NCBI GenBank assembly: GCA_963726085.1 | Contig: CAVSAR010000011.1 | Span: forward strand, 238,159-302,158 | Length of the DNA stretch: 64,000 nucleotides | Direction: 5' to 3' | Origin: ZC4RG30 sp963726085 | Lineage (GTDB): Bacteria; Pseudomonadota; Gammaproteobacteria; Steroidobacterales; Steroidobacteraceae | Part shown: one piece after another, positions 8,359 to 17,609 of the stretch | Layout: every line of letters begins with the position of its first letter | Numbering within the stretch: the first letter of the stretch is position 1 | Notes under the pieces: model-generated | The model's input: only the letters and a program-made list of their open reading frames with translations | Told to the model about the DNA's origin: nothing | The model's database searches: none | Made by a program: the position numbers and the translations under genes

Positions 8359-10557
8359 GTGCCCAACCGATTTTGTAAAGTCGCAATAGACACGCCGCTG
8401 CGCCAGCTGTTCGACTACCGATCGGATCTGCCCATGCAACCGGGCGTGCGCGTGCGGGTGCCGTTCGGCAGGCAGCGCCTGGTGGGCGTGGTGGTGTCGC
8501 TGGCGCAGCGCACCGAGGTGCCGGAAGCCAAGCTGCGCGACGTGCTGCAAGTCCTGGATGCGGCGCCGGTATTCGCGGCGGCCGAGCTGGCGCTGCTGAC
8601 CTGGGCGGCCGACTACTACCACCATCCCGTGGGCGAGGTGTTTGCCGCCGCCCTGCCGCGCCTGCTGCGCGCGGGCCATGATGCCATCGCCACGCAGGTT
8701 GCCTGGTCGGCCAGCGATGCGGCCGCTGCGGCCGTGGCCGAGGGCCAGTTGCGCCGCGCGCCGCGGCAACTGGCGCTGTTGCAATTGATCATGGCCGGTA
8801 ACGGATCGGGCACGGCACAACTGCACGAGTCGCAGCTCGATGCCCTGCCCGGCTGGCGCCCGGCAGCACTGCAACTGCTGCGCCGCGGCCTGGTGCGCAA
8901 GGCAGCAGTGGCTGCGATCCCGGTGCTGGGGCAGGCCACGCAACGCCAAAACGGTCCGCAGCTCAATGAGACGCAGCGCCAGGCGGTGGCCGCGGTGGCC
9001 CTGCAGTTGGGCAAGCCCGCCGCGATGTTGCTGGACGGGGTCACCGGCAGTGGCAAGACCGAGGTGTACCTGCAACTTGCCGCCCAGGTGCTGGCGCGCG
9101 GGGATTCGTTGCTGGTGCTGTGCCCGGAGATCGGCCTGACGCCGCAGCTGGTGCAACGGTTTGGCGAGCGCTTCGAGGGCGGGATTGCCGCGCTGCATTC
9201 GGGACTGACGGACCGTGAACGGCTGGACGCGTGGCGCGCGGCCGCCAGTGGCGCGGCCAGGATCGTCATCGGCACGCGCTCGGCCGTGTTTGCCCCGCTG
9301 CCGTCGCTGGGCATGATCATCGTGGATGAAGAACACGATGCTTCGTATAAGCAGCACGATGGGGGATTTCGTTACTCGGCGCGCGACCTGGCGCTGCTGC
9401 GTGGCCAGCGCGCCCAGGTGCCGGTGCTGCTGGGTTCGGCAACACCCTCCTTCGAATCCCTGCACAACGTCGCCCAGGGACGCATGTCGCGGCTGCACCT
9501 GCCGCAGCGGGCCGGCAATGCGCAGCCACCGGGCCTGACCCTGGTGGACATGCGCGCCCATGCGGTGCACCGCGGACTGTCGGCGCCACTGTTGTCGGCC
9601 ATGGACCGGCACCTTTCCATGGGCACACAGGTGCTGCTGTACCTCAATCGCCGCGGCTATGCGCCCACGCTGTTGTGCACCAGCTGCGGCTGGACCGCGC
9701 AGTGCCGCAGCTGTGACGCGCGACTGACCGTGCACCAGCGCGACGACGTGCTGTCCTGCCATCACTGTGGCGCACAGCAATCGCGACCGAATCGCTGCCC
9801 GCGCTGTGGCTATGAGGTGCGCGCGCTGGGCCATGGCACGGAGCGGGTCGAGGAGACACTGGCCGCCCGGTTCCCGGGACTGGCGGTGGAGCGCTTCGAT
9901 CGCGACATCCTGCGCGCGCAAGCCGCGCTGGAGGACGCCATCGATCGCGTGCACAGCGGCGCGGCGCGCATCCTGGTCGGCACCCAGATGCTGACCAAGG
10001 GCCATCATTTCCCCGACGTCACGCTGGTGGGCATCCTCAATGCGGACCAGAGCCTGTTCAGCACTGATTTTCGCGCCACCGAGCGACTGGCGCAGACCAT
10101 CGTGCAGGTGGCCGGCCGCGCGGGGCGCGCCGAGCGGCCCGGCGAAGTGTTGATCCAGAGCCAGTATCCGGATCATCCGCTGTTGCGCACGCTGCTGGCG
10201 CAGGGCTATGCAGGATTTGCCGCCGCCGCGATGAGCGAGCGCGAGCAGGCGCGCTGGCCGCCGTTCCTGCGCATGGCGATATTGCGTGCGTCGGACACCA
10301 CCGCACAGGGGGCGCTGCGCTTCCTGACCGCCGCGCGCGCGGCGGCGGCCCCGACCGCCGGCGTGGTGCTGCGTGGACCGGTCCCCGCTGCCATGGCGCG
10401 TCGCGCGGACCGCTACCACGCACAACTGCTGATCGAGAGCGATCAGCGGGCGCGGCTGCAACGCTTCCTGACCGACTGGATCCCGCAGGTCGACGCGCTG
10501 GTGGCCCGGGGCCAACTGCGCTGGGTGCTGGACGTGGACCCACAGGAAGTGTTCTAG
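8359..10557 (+). CDS. priA: Primosomal replication-restart helicase PriA
   Basis: 3'-5' DNA helicase that loads the replisome at stalled forks. 732 residues, the usual length. Seen: the N-terminal 3'-OH binding domain (TPLRQLFDYR, VRVPFGRQRLVGVVV), Walker A GVTGSGKTE near residue 227, the Walker B box VDEEHDASYKQ near 323, and the zinc-binding region with CTSCGW, CRSC, CHHC and CPRCG at about residues 439-484, followed by motifs V/VI (GTQMLTKGHHFPD, QVAGRAGRAERPGE). Start is GTG at 8359 inside the 86-base divergent gap to the peptidase gene. argS follows closely; no terminator is seen between them. Confidence 0.97.
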   Translation: MPNRFCKVAIDTPLRQLFDYRSDLPMQPGVRVRVPFGRQRLVGVVVSLAQRTEVPEAKLRDVLQVLDAAPVFAAAELALLTWAADYYHHPVGEVFAAALPRLLRAGHDAIATQVAWSASDAAAAAVAEGQLRRAPRQLALLQLIMAGNGSGTAQLHESQLDALPGWRPAALQLLRRGLVRKAAVAAIPVLGQATQRQNGPQLNETQRQAVAAVALQLGKPAAMLLDGVTGSGKTEVYLQLAAQVLARGDSLLVLCPEIGLTPQLVQRFGERFEGGIAALHSGLTDRERLDAWRAAASGAARIVIGTRSAVFAPLPSLGMIIVDEEHDASYKQHDGGFRYSARDLALLRGQRAQVPVLLGSATPSFESLHNVAQGRMSRLHLPQRAGNAQPPGLTLVDMRAHAVHRGLSAPLLSAMDRHLSMGTQVLLYLNRRGYAPTLLCTSCGWTAQCRSCDARLTVHQRDDVLSCHHCGAQQSRPNRCPRCGYEVRALGHGTERVEETLAARFPGLAVERFDRDILRAQAALEDAIDRVHSGAARILVGTQMLTKGHHFPDVTLVGILNADQSLFSTDFRATERLAQTIVQVAGRAGRAERPGEVLIQSQYPDHPLLRTLLAQGYAGFAAAAMSEREQARWPPFLRMAILRASDTTAQGALRFLTAARAAAAPTAGVVLRGPVPAAMARRADRYHAQLLIESDQRARLQRFLTDWIPQVDALVARGQLRWVLDVDPQEVF

Positions 10558-10640
10558 GGGCTTCGCACCCCGGTGGACTCGTGGCGCGGGTAAACTTGCG
10601 CCCTTTCCGGGAAACCGGGCCCGCCGACGGAATCTTTCCC

Positions 10641-12401
10641 TTGAAGCAAGAAGTCGAACAACTGCTGCACGCTGCCCTGGCGCAACTCACCGGAACGGTG
10701 ATTCCTGCAGGCACGGCCCTGGGGGACCTGGGCGTCGAACGCACGCGCGATGCCGCCAATGGCGATTTCGCGACCAACATCGCCATGCGCCTTGCCAAGG
10801 CGGCCGGCCTGAAGCCGCGCGAGCTGGCACAGGCCATCGTCAATGCCCTGCCCGCTGCATCGCAGGTGCAGCGCGTGGAAGTCGCCGGGGCCGGATTCAT
10901 CAACTTTTACCTGGCCAGCCTCGCGCAGGCCGATGTGGTGCGGCGCATCCACGAGCAGGGCAACGCCTTTGGGCGCAACGACAGCGGCGACGGGCGCAAG
11001 GTGCTGGTGGAGTTCGTGTCCTCGAACCCCACCGGCCCGCTGCACGTGGGCCATGGGCGCCATGGCGCGTTCGGCGCCAGCCTCTCCAACCTGCTCGCCG
11101 CCAATGGCTACGCCGTGCACCGCGAGTACTACATCAATGACGCCGGGCGGCAGATGGACATCCTCGCGGTCAGCATCTGGCTGCGCTACCTGGAGGTCTG
11201 CGGCGAGCAGTTCGCGTTCCCGGCCAACGGCTACCGCGGTGAGTACATCCGCGAGATCGCCGCGAACCTGCTGCAGAAGGTCGACCAGCAGCTGTTTCGC
11301 CCGGAGGGCGAGGTGTTCGGCAACCTGCCGCCGGATGAAGTCGAGGGTGGTGACAAGGACCTGTACATCGATGCGGTGGTCGGGCGGGCGCGCATGCTGC
11401 TGGGCGCGGACGCCTTCCAGGAAGTGCTCGACCTGGGCTTGCTGGAAATCCTCTTTGATATCAAGGAAGACCTCGGTGAGTTCGGCGTGCACTTCGACCG
11501 CTGGTACTCCGAGGCATCGCTGGCGGACAACGGCGCCATCACCCGCGCGCTGGCGCGGCTGCGGGCGCAGGGCCACGTGTATGAAAAGGACGGCGCGCAG
11601 TGGTTCCGCGCCACCGCCTTTGGCGACGAGAAGGATCGCGTGGTGGTGCGCGAAAACGGCGCCAAGACCTACTTTGCATCCGACATTGCCTATCACCTGG
11701 ACAAGCGTGAGCGCGGCTTTGACCTGCTGCTGGATATCCTGGGATCCGACCACCACGGCTACGTGGCGCGCGTGCGCGCCGGGCTTGAGGCCATGGGTGA
11801 GCCGGGTGAATCGCTCGAGGCATTGCTGGTGCAGTTCGTGACGCTGTTTCGCGGTGGCGAGAAGGCGCAGATGTCGACGCGCTCGGGCGAGTTCATCACG
11901 CTGCGCCAGCTGCGCAATGAAGTGGGCAACGACGCCTGCCGCTTCTTCTACGTGATGCGCAGCAACGACCAGCACCTGGATTTCGACATGGAGCTGGCCA
12001 AGGCGCGCACCAACGACAATCCGGTGTATTACATCCAGTACGCCCATGCCCGGGTGGCCAGCGTCCTGCGCCAGCTGGCGGCCAAGTCCCTGAGCTACGA
12101 CGCGCAGGCGGGACTGGCAAACCTTGCCCTGCTGGCCTCCGCGCAGGAAGCGGCCGTGCTGACGGCGCTAGGTCGCTACCCGGAAGTCATTGAGCTGGCC
12201 GGCGCAAACCGCGCACCCCATACGCTGGTGCACTACCTGCGCGAACTGGCCAACTGTTTCCACACCTGGTACAACGCCGGGCAGTTCATCGTCGAGGATG
12301 CACCGCTGCGCAATGCGCGCCTGGCCCTGGCACTGGCCACGCAGCAGGTGGTGCGCAGTGGCCTGGCGCTGCTGGGTGTGTCGGCGCCGGAGTCCATGTG
12401 A
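10641..12401 (+). CDS. argS: Arginyl-tRNA synthetase
   Basis: Class I aminoacyl-tRNA synthetase. Seen: the N-terminal additional domain typical of ArgS, the HIGH motif as HVGHGRH near residue 135 after VEFVSSNPTGPL, the KMSKS equivalent as MSTRSG near residue 410, and the DALR anticodon-binding end. Two starts are possible: GTG at 10581 adds 20 residues with no family resemblance, while TTG at 10641 gives KQEVEQLLHAAL, a standard ArgS beginning; TTG is preferred. It follows priA, and its stop overlaps the GTG start of the SPOR-domain gene by four bases (GTGA), implying translational coupling. Confidence 0.95.
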   Translation: MKQEVEQLLHAALAQLTGTVIPAGTALGDLGVERTRDAANGDFATNIAMRLAKAAGLKPRELAQAIVNALPAASQVQRVEVAGAGFINFYLASLAQADVVRRIHEQGNAFGRNDSGDGRKVLVEFVSSNPTGPLHVGHGRHGAFGASLSNLLAANGYAVHREYYINDAGRQMDILAVSIWLRYLEVCGEQFAFPANGYRGEYIREIAANLLQKVDQQLFRPEGEVFGNLPPDEVEGGDKDLYIDAVVGRARMLLGADAFQEVLDLGLLEILFDIKEDLGEFGVHFDRWYSEASLADNGAITRALARLRAQGHVYEKDGAQWFRATAFGDEKDRVVVRENGAKTYFASDIAYHLDKRERGFDLLLDILGSDHHGYVARVRAGLEAMGEPGESLEALLVQFVTLFRGGEKAQMSTRSGEFITLRQLRNEVGNDACRFFYVMRSNDQHLDFDMELAKARTNDNPVYYIQYAHARVASVLRQLAAKSLSYDAQAGLANLALLASAQEAAVLTALGRYPEVIELAGANRAPHTLVHYLRELANCFHTWYNAGQFIVEDAPLRNARLALALATQQVVRSGLALLGVSAPESM

Positions 12402-12973
12402 ACCCGCCGCGCAACAAGCTCAGCAGCCGTGACTACAAGCATGGTGGTCGCGCCGGCCCAACGCTGTTGCAGCGCTACCAGCAGTTTGTCAGCGGACTGG
12501 CGCTGGGCCTGTTCGTGGCGCTGGTGGTGTATCTCACGGGACGGCATCCGCAGAGCCAGGCGGCCGAAGGGCCGCCGCAGGCCAGGGTCGGCAAGAGCGA
12601 AGGGGCGGCCGTGCCGGACACGGAAGACCCGCCCGCAAAGTACGATTTCTACGAGATGCTGCCCAAGTTCGAAGTGGTGATCCCCGAACGCGAGCGCGCT
12701 GTGCATGCCGACCTGCCGGCCGCGCAGGTTTCAAGCCCGGGCGTGTATGTGCTTCAGGCCGGCTCGTATCGCAACCAGCCGGAAGCCGAACGCATGCGCT
12801 CGATGCTGGCCAAGCAGGGCGTCGAGGCGACGGTGCAGCGGGTGCAGGTCGATGCCGACGTCTGGCATCGCGTGCGCATCGGCCCGATCCGGGACCTCAA
12901 GATTCTCAATGACACGCGCGCCAGCCTGCGCAAGGCCGACATCGACGTGATTGTCGTGCGCATCGGGGACTGA
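12398..12973 (+). CDS. SPOR-domain inner-membrane protein (FtsN-like)
   Basis: Bitopic membrane protein of 191 residues: basic cytoplasmic N-terminus, one transmembrane helix (FVSGLALGLFVALVVYL, about residues 30-48), a charged/proline-rich periplasmic linker, and a C-terminal SPOR domain (YVLQAGSYRNQPEAERMRSM ... VWHRVRIGPI) that in this family binds denuded septal peptidoglycan. The architecture and the place right after argS match the FtsN-like SPOR proteins commonly found there in gammaproteobacteria. It starts with GTG in a four-base overlap with argS. The short linker and lack of an obvious FtsN activation helix make a direct FtsN assignment tentative. Confidence 0.87.
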   Translation: MNPPRNKLSSRDYKHGGRAGPTLLQRYQQFVSGLALGLFVALVVYLTGRHPQSQAAEGPPQARVGKSEGAAVPDTEDPPAKYDFYEMLPKFEVVIPERERAVHADLPAAQVSSPGVYVLQAGSYRNQPEAERMRSMLAKQGVEATVQRVQVDADVWHRVRIGPIRDLKILNDTRASLRKADIDVIVVRIGD

Positions 12974-12976
12974 CCC

Positions 12977-13162
12977 CTACCGGTAGACCAGCTTCCACTC
13001 CGGGATGCTGGCAGTCTCGTCGCAGCCAGGGCAGGGAAAGTAGGTCCGGCGATGATCGACCACATGGCGTTGCGCGTGCACGGTGCGGCAGAACAGGCAG
13101 TACATGGTCTCGGTCACGCGCGGCCGATAGTCATCCAGGTTCACGATTCGGGCTTGGCTCAT
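12977..13162 (-). CDS. Small zinc-ribbon protein
   Basis: 61-residue protein starting MSQARIVNLDDYRPR. It carries two CxxC pairs (CLFC and CPGC) separated by about 22 residues with histidines between, the pattern of a small zinc ribbon. The ATG at 13162 is chosen because upstream codons show no protein character. It is convergent with the SPOR gene (3-base gap). The function is unknown; small proteins of this kind are often nucleic-acid or protein adaptors. Confidence 0.7.
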   Translation of the reverse strand: MSQARIVNLDDYRPRVTETMYCLFCRTVHAQRHVVDHRRTYFPCPGCDETASIPEWKLVYR

Positions 13163-13291
13163 ACAGGCTCCCAGCAGGCGGACGAAATTCGTCCCTACCG
13201 CCAGAAGGAAGCAAGAATCGGGCCGCCCACCCGCTGGCCACAGGACCGGCAATGCGGCGCAGGTCACAGTCCCGGCACCAAGGGGCGAATT

Positions 13292-14950
13292 TCAGGCCGG
13301 GCGCCGGCACTCCAGCAGTGCAGCGGCGACATCCGGCAGCAACTGCACGTCCGGTTCGCGCACGCCATGGGTCAGCAGTTCCTGGCGCACCGCCGGCAGG
13401 GCGCCGGTGATAAAGACGCGCGCGCCGCGACGCCGCTGCTTGCGGACAAAGCCGGCCACGGTGGTGGCCGCGGTGGAATCGATCATGGCCACCGCGGCGA
13501 AGTCCAGCACGTAGTTGCGGGGCCGCTCGCCGATCCGGTCCAGCGCCGCGGCCACCGTCGCGGCGGCACCGAAAAAGAAGGCGCCCGAAATGCGCAGCAC
13601 GGCCGTGTCGCGGTCGATCGGGTCCTCGTTGCCGCCCTCCCCGTCCATGGATCCCGGCGCATCCGGCTGATCGACCTGCACCGATTGCGACATGCGGTGC
13701 AGGAACAGCAGCGCACTGAGTGCAAACCCGACGACAATGCCTTCTGCCAGGCTGCGAAACAGCGTCAGCCCGAAGGTGACCAGCAGCACCACCGCATCGG
13801 CGCGCGAGCTGCGCAGCAGGGTCGCGAACGCGTGCTTCTCGGCCATGTTCCAGGCCACCGTCACCAGCACACCGGCCAGTGCGGCCAACGGCACATACGC
13901 GGCCAGCGAGGCGGCAAACAGGACGAATGCCAGCAGCAGCAGCGAGTGCAGCATTCCTGACACCGGACCATGCGCGCCGGAGCGCACATTGGTGGCGGTA
14001 CGCGCAATGGTGCCGGTAACGCACAGTCCGCCAAACAACGCCGAGGCAATGTTGGCGACGCCCTGCGCGACCAGTTCGCAGTTGGATCGGTGCCGCCGGC
14101 CCGTCATGCTGTCGGCCACCACGGCAGACAGCAGGCTTTCAATCGAGCCCAGCAGCGCAAACGAGAAAGCCAGCGGCAGCAGTTCCAGCAGCCGCGCCCC
14201 TGAGACCGGCGGCAGTGACGGCGCCGGCAGGCCGCGCGGAATGCCCCCGAAGCGTGAACCGATGGTGTCCACCGACAGGTGCAGGGCCAGCGCCAGTACC
14301 GAGGCCAGGACCACGGCCAGCAGCAGGCTCGGCCAGTGCGGACGCACCCGGCGCACCAGCGCGATGGTACCCACCGTGACCGCCGACACCAGTATCGCGG
14401 CAGGACTGGCCGTCAGCATCGCAGCGGAAAGTGCCTGCAACTTGGGCGTGATGGCCGCCGGCTCCGGCGCACTGAGGTGCAGACCCAGCAGGTCGTGCAA
14501 CTGGCTGGCAAAGATGATGGAGGCAATACCGGCCGTGAACCCCACGGTGACCGGATAGGGGATGTAGCGGATGTAGGTGCCAAGGCGCAGCAGGCCGGCC
14601 AGCGTCAGCAGGACGCCGGCCATCAGGGTGGTGAGCAGCAGCCCATTGACGCCCTGGACCGCCACGGTGCCGGCCACCAGCACGATGAACGCCCCGGCCG
14701 GCCCGCCAATCTGGAAACGACTGCCGCCGAGCAACGAGACGAGAAATCCCCCGACAATCGCGGCATACAGTCCGCGTTCCGGTCCCACACCGGATGCGAT
14801 GGCAATGGCCATGGACAACGGCAGCGCGACGATGGCCACAGTCAGGGCCGCGACCAGGTCCGCGCGCAACTGGCGCACGCCATAACCCTCGCGAAGCACC
14901 GTCACGAGCTTTGGTGTGAACAACTCCCTGAACCCGGGTTGCTGTGGCAT
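13292..14950 (-). CDS. SulP-family anion transporter with STAS domain
   Basis: Secondary anion transporter (sulfate, bicarbonate or related) of the SLC26/SulP family, 552 residues, inner membrane. Seen: the family N-terminus LRADLVAALTVAIVALPLSM and YAAIVGGFLVSLLGGSRFQI, many hydrophobic helices to about residue 430, a bridging segment with MSQSVQVDQPDA, then a C-terminal STAS domain from about residue 450 with VLRISGAFFFGAAATV and the phosphorylatable-type loop FAAVAMIDSTAATT. The ATG at 14950 opens the recognisable family N-terminus. It is divergent from the amt gene, sharing a 54-base gap. The substrate cannot be told from sequence. Confidence 0.93.
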   Translation of the reverse strand: MPQQPGFRELFTPKLVTVLREGYGVRQLRADLVAALTVAIVALPLSMAIAIASGVGPERGLYAAIVGGFLVSLLGGSRFQIGGPAGAFIVLVAGTVAVQGVNGLLLTTLMAGVLLTLAGLLRLGTYIRYIPYPVTVGFTAGIASIIFASQLHDLLGLHLSAPEPAAITPKLQALSAAMLTASPAAILVSAVTVGTIALVRRVRPHWPSLLLAVVLASVLALALHLSVDTIGSRFGGIPRGLPAPSLPPVSGARLLELLPLAFSFALLGSIESLLSAVVADSMTGRRHRSNCELVAQGVANIASALFGGLCVTGTIARTATNVRSGAHGPVSGMLHSLLLLAFVLFAASLAAYVPLAALAGVLVTVAWNMAEKHAFATLLRSSRADAVVLLVTFGLTLFRSLAEGIVVGFALSALLFLHRMSQSVQVDQPDAPGSMDGEGGNEDPIDRDTAVLRISGAFFFGAAATVAAALDRIGERPRNYVLDFAAVAMIDSTAATTVAGFVRKQRRRGARVFITGALPAVRQELLTHGVREPDVQLLPDVAAALLECRRPA

Positions 14951-15004
14951 GGCTGCTGCATAATCGGTCCTTCGGGGCGAAAAAGACAAATAGAGGGGGC
15001 GGGC

Positions 15005-16237
15005 GTGGCGACACCAATGCTGAGCGGTGGGGATACCGCGTGGGTTCTGGCAGCGACTTCCCTGGTGCTGTTCATGACCCTGCCGGGGCTGGCACTGTTC
15101 TACAGCGGCCTGGTGCGCAACAAGAACGCGCTGTCGATACTCGTGCAGTGTTTCGCCATCACCTGCGTGGTGTCGATACTGTGGTTCGCGCTGGGCTACA
15201 GCCTCGCCTTCACCAATGGCGGTGGCCTCAACGCGATCATCGGGGGATTGGATCGCGCATTCCTCAATGGGGTCGGTCGCGATTCGCTGCGGGGAACCAT
15301 TCCGGAGGCCCTTTTTGCCATGTTCCAGATGACCTTCGCCATCATTGCCCCGGCGCTGGTGATCGGCGGCTACGCCGAGCGCATCCGCTTCGGCGCGGTG
15401 CTGTGGTTCTCGGCGTTGTGGCTGCTGCTGGTGTACGTCCCGGTTACGCACTGGGTGTGGGGCGGCGGCTGGCTTGCACAACGCGGCGTGATGGATTTCG
15501 CCGGCGGCATCGTCGTACACGTCAACGCCGGCGTCGCGGCGCTGGTAAGCGCGCTGGTGATCGGCAGGCGGCGCGGCTTTCCGCACGTACCCATGGCCCC
15601 GCACAGCCTGCCACTGGCCGTGACCGGCGCCGGCATGCTGTGGGTGGGATGGTTCGGGTTCAATGGCGGCAGCGCGCTGGCGGCCAATGGCCACGCCGCC
15701 ATGGCGGTGGTTGCCACGCATCTGGGTGCGTCGGCAGGGGCGCTGTCGTGGATGCTGGTGGAGTGGCGCCGCTACGGCAAACCCAGCGCCCTGGGCGTGA
15801 TCACCGGCATGGTGGCCGGCCTCGGAACGATTACCCCCGCCTCCGGCTTCGTCGGTCCGGCCGGCGCGCTGGCCATCGGCTTCATCGCCGGCATCGTGTG
15901 TTTCTTCGCCACGCAACTGCTCAAGCGCGTGCTGCACATCGACGATTCGCTGGATGTCTCACCGGTGCATGGCGTGGGTGGAGTGGTGGGCACGCTGCTG
16001 ACTGGCGTATTCGCGGCCACCGCCCTGGGCGGGGCGGGGTTCACGCTGCAGCCGGGCATTGCCTCCCAGCTGGGCGTCCAGGCGCTGGGCATCGGCGCAG
16101 TGGCGCTTTGGTGTGGCAGCCTGACCTGGCTACTGCTGAAGCTGCTGGATGCGACGCACGGCCTGCGCGTGTCCGAAGAACATGAATCCGAGGGACTGGA
16201 CCTGGGTTCGCACGGCGAACGCGGCTACAGCCAGTGA
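15005..16237 (+). CDS. amtB: Ammonium transporter (Amt/Mep)
   Basis: Trimeric ammonium channel of the inner membrane, 410 residues. Seen: the start MLSGGDTAWVLAATSLVLFM, the signature MFQMTFAIIAPALVIGGYAE, the two pore-lining histidines in VHVNAGVAALV and SPVHGVGGVVG, and the conserved cytoplasmic tail EHESEGLDLGSHGERGY where GlnK-type PII proteins dock. GTG at 15005 follows AGAGGGGGCGGGC, a good ribosome-binding site. No glnK gene is adjacent, unlike the classic glnK-amtB operon, so regulation must come from elsewhere. It is convergent with the ntrX-like gene four bases away. No signal peptide is evident, so the N-terminus is probably the first helix. Confidence 0.95.
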   Translation: MATPMLSGGDTAWVLAATSLVLFMTLPGLALFYSGLVRNKNALSILVQCFAITCVVSILWFALGYSLAFTNGGGLNAIIGGLDRAFLNGVGRDSLRGTIPEALFAMFQMTFAIIAPALVIGGYAERIRFGAVLWFSALWLLLVYVPVTHWVWGGGWLAQRGVMDFAGGIVVHVNAGVAALVSALVIGRRRGFPHVPMAPHSLPLAVTGAGMLWVGWFGFNGGSALAANGHAAMAVVATHLGASAGALSWMLVEWRRYGKPSALGVITGMVAGLGTITPASGFVGPAGALAIGFIAGIVCFFATQLLKRVLHIDDSLDVSPVHGVGGVVGTLLTGVFAATALGGAGFTLQPGIASQLGVQALGIGAVALWCGSLTWLLLKLLDATHGLRVSEEHESEGLDLGSHGERGYSQ

Positions 16238-16241
16238 AGGT

Positions 16242-17609
16242 TCAGTCCTCGCTGGTGTGACGAAACTCCACGCCCAGGGAACGCAGCTTGCGATACAGGT
16301 GCGTACGCTCCATCCCCACGCGCTTGGACAGCTGGCCTACCTTGCCATTGCACAACAGCAGCTGCTGCTGCAGGTAGGCGCGCTCGAACTGCTCGCGCGC
16401 CTCGCGCAGCGGCAGGGCCAGCAGATCCTGCTTGACCAGCGGCTCGTTGGCCGGCGCATGCGCGCCCAGTTCGGCCTCGATCTCCTCGAGGCGGATTTCC
16501 TCGGGGCCACCCTTGACCAGCATGCGCCGCACCAGGCTGCGCAGTTCGTGCAGGTTGTCGGGCCAGGGGTAGTTGCGCAGCCGGTTCTGGGCGGCCACTG
16601 AAAAGCGGCGGAAGTGCAGTTTTTCCGAGTCCACCAGCCGCTCCACGTAGAAGCGCAGCAGCTCGGGCACGTCCTCGGCGTAGTCGCGCAGTGGCGGCAC
16701 GCGCACCAGCAGCGCCGAGAGGTGGGTAAACAGGTCGCGCCGCAGACCGCTGGCATGGGCGGTTCGATCCTCGACGCCGGGTTGAGCCGTGGAAATGATG
16801 CGCGCATTGAAGGGCACCGGCTCACTGCCGCCCACGCGCCGGAAGCCGCCGGTCTCCATCACGCCCAGCAGCAGCCGCTGCACGCGCGGCTCCAGATCCT
16901 CGATCTCGTGCACGAACAGCGTGCCTTCGCGCGCCTGGTCCAGGATGCCCGGGGTCACGACACCGTCGGTGACGCTGCCGAACAGGTAACTCTCGGCGGA
17001 TTCTTCCGGCACTGCGCTGGCCACCAGGCTGACGAAGCCGCGCGCCGCGCGCGGTCCGGCCTCGTGCGTGAACCGCGCCAGCGCCTCGCGCCCGCTGCCT
17101 GCCTCGCCGATGAGCAGCAGGGACGTGCCCTGCGGCGCAACGCGGGTCAGGTCCTCGCGCAACTGCTGGGTCACGCGGCTGCGACCGAAGGTCGCCAGCA
17201 GTGGCGCGATCTGGGTGCGACCGGCGAAGCGCCGCTTCTTGCCCGCATCCAGCGCGCGCTCCACGGTGCGCAGCAGCTTCGACAGCGACAGGGGTTTCTC
17301 GACAAAATCAAATGCGCCCAGGCGCGTGGCCTCCACCGCGGTCTCGACCGTGCCATGGCCGGACATCATCACCACCGGGCAGTCGTCGCTGGTGACGGCC
17401 GACCACTCGCGCAGCAGGGTGATGCCATCGGTGTCGGGCATCCAGATGTCCAGCAGCACCAGATCGGGTATCGCGCGGGCCCGTGACGCGCGCGCCTGCC
17501 CGGCATTGGCGGCCACATCGACGTCGTAACCCTCCTCGGAGAGGATTTCCTTGAGCATGACGCGGATGTCCGCTTCGTCATCCACGACCAGAATTTTACC
17601 CGCGCTCAT
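16242..17609 (-). CDS. ntrX: NtrX-like response regulator with degenerate sigma-54 ATPase
   Basis: Response regulator of the NtrX type, 455 residues, partner of the upstream sensor. Seen: receiver domain (residues 5-120) with VVDDEAD, phospho-Asp in LVLLDIWMPD and KP in VEKPLSLS; an AAA+ region; and a C-terminal Fis-type HTH (RVGMERTHLYRKLRSLGV). The ATPase is clearly degraded: Walker A reads GEAGSGREA with Arg for the invariant Lys, the sigma-54 contact loop GAFTGA is absent (FGSVTDGVVTPG instead), and the Walker B Asp is His in LFVHEIEDL. It therefore probably binds DNA without remodelling sigma-54 polymerase. It overlaps the sensor gene by four bases. Confidence 0.9.
   Translation of the reverse strand: MSAGKILVVDDEADIRVMLKEILSEEGYDVDVAANAGQARASRARAIPDLVLLDIWMPDTDGITLLREWSAVTSDDCPVVMMSGHGTVETAVEATRLGAFDFVEKPLSLSKLLRTVERALDAGKKRRFAGRTQIAPLLATFGRSRVTQQLREDLTRVAPQGTSLLLIGEAGSGREALARFTHEAGPRAARGFVSLVASAVPEESAESYLFGSVTDGVVTPGILDQAREGTLFVHEIEDLEPRVQRLLLGVMETGGFRRVGGSEPVPFNARIISTAQPGVEDRTAHASGLRRDLFTHLSALLVRVPPLRDYAEDVPELLRFYVERLVDSEKLHFRRFSVAAQNRLRNYPWPDNLHELRSLVRRMLVKGGPEEIRLEEIEAELGAHAPANEPLVKQDLLALPLREAREQFERAYLQQQLLLCNGKVGQLSKRVGMERTHLYRKLRSLGVEFRHTSED

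Noticed and set aside
8269..10515. 748-codon open frame opposite priA
   Set aside because: Antisense shadow of priA; composition and lack of any domain argue against a gene.
14279..15004. N-terminal extension of the Amt protein
   Set aside because: Antisense to the SulP gene; Amt homology and the ribosome-binding site place the start at 15005.
14951..15937. N-terminal extension of the SulP protein to over 880 residues
   Set aside because: The added part is antisense to amtB and has no transporter features; the family start is at 14950.
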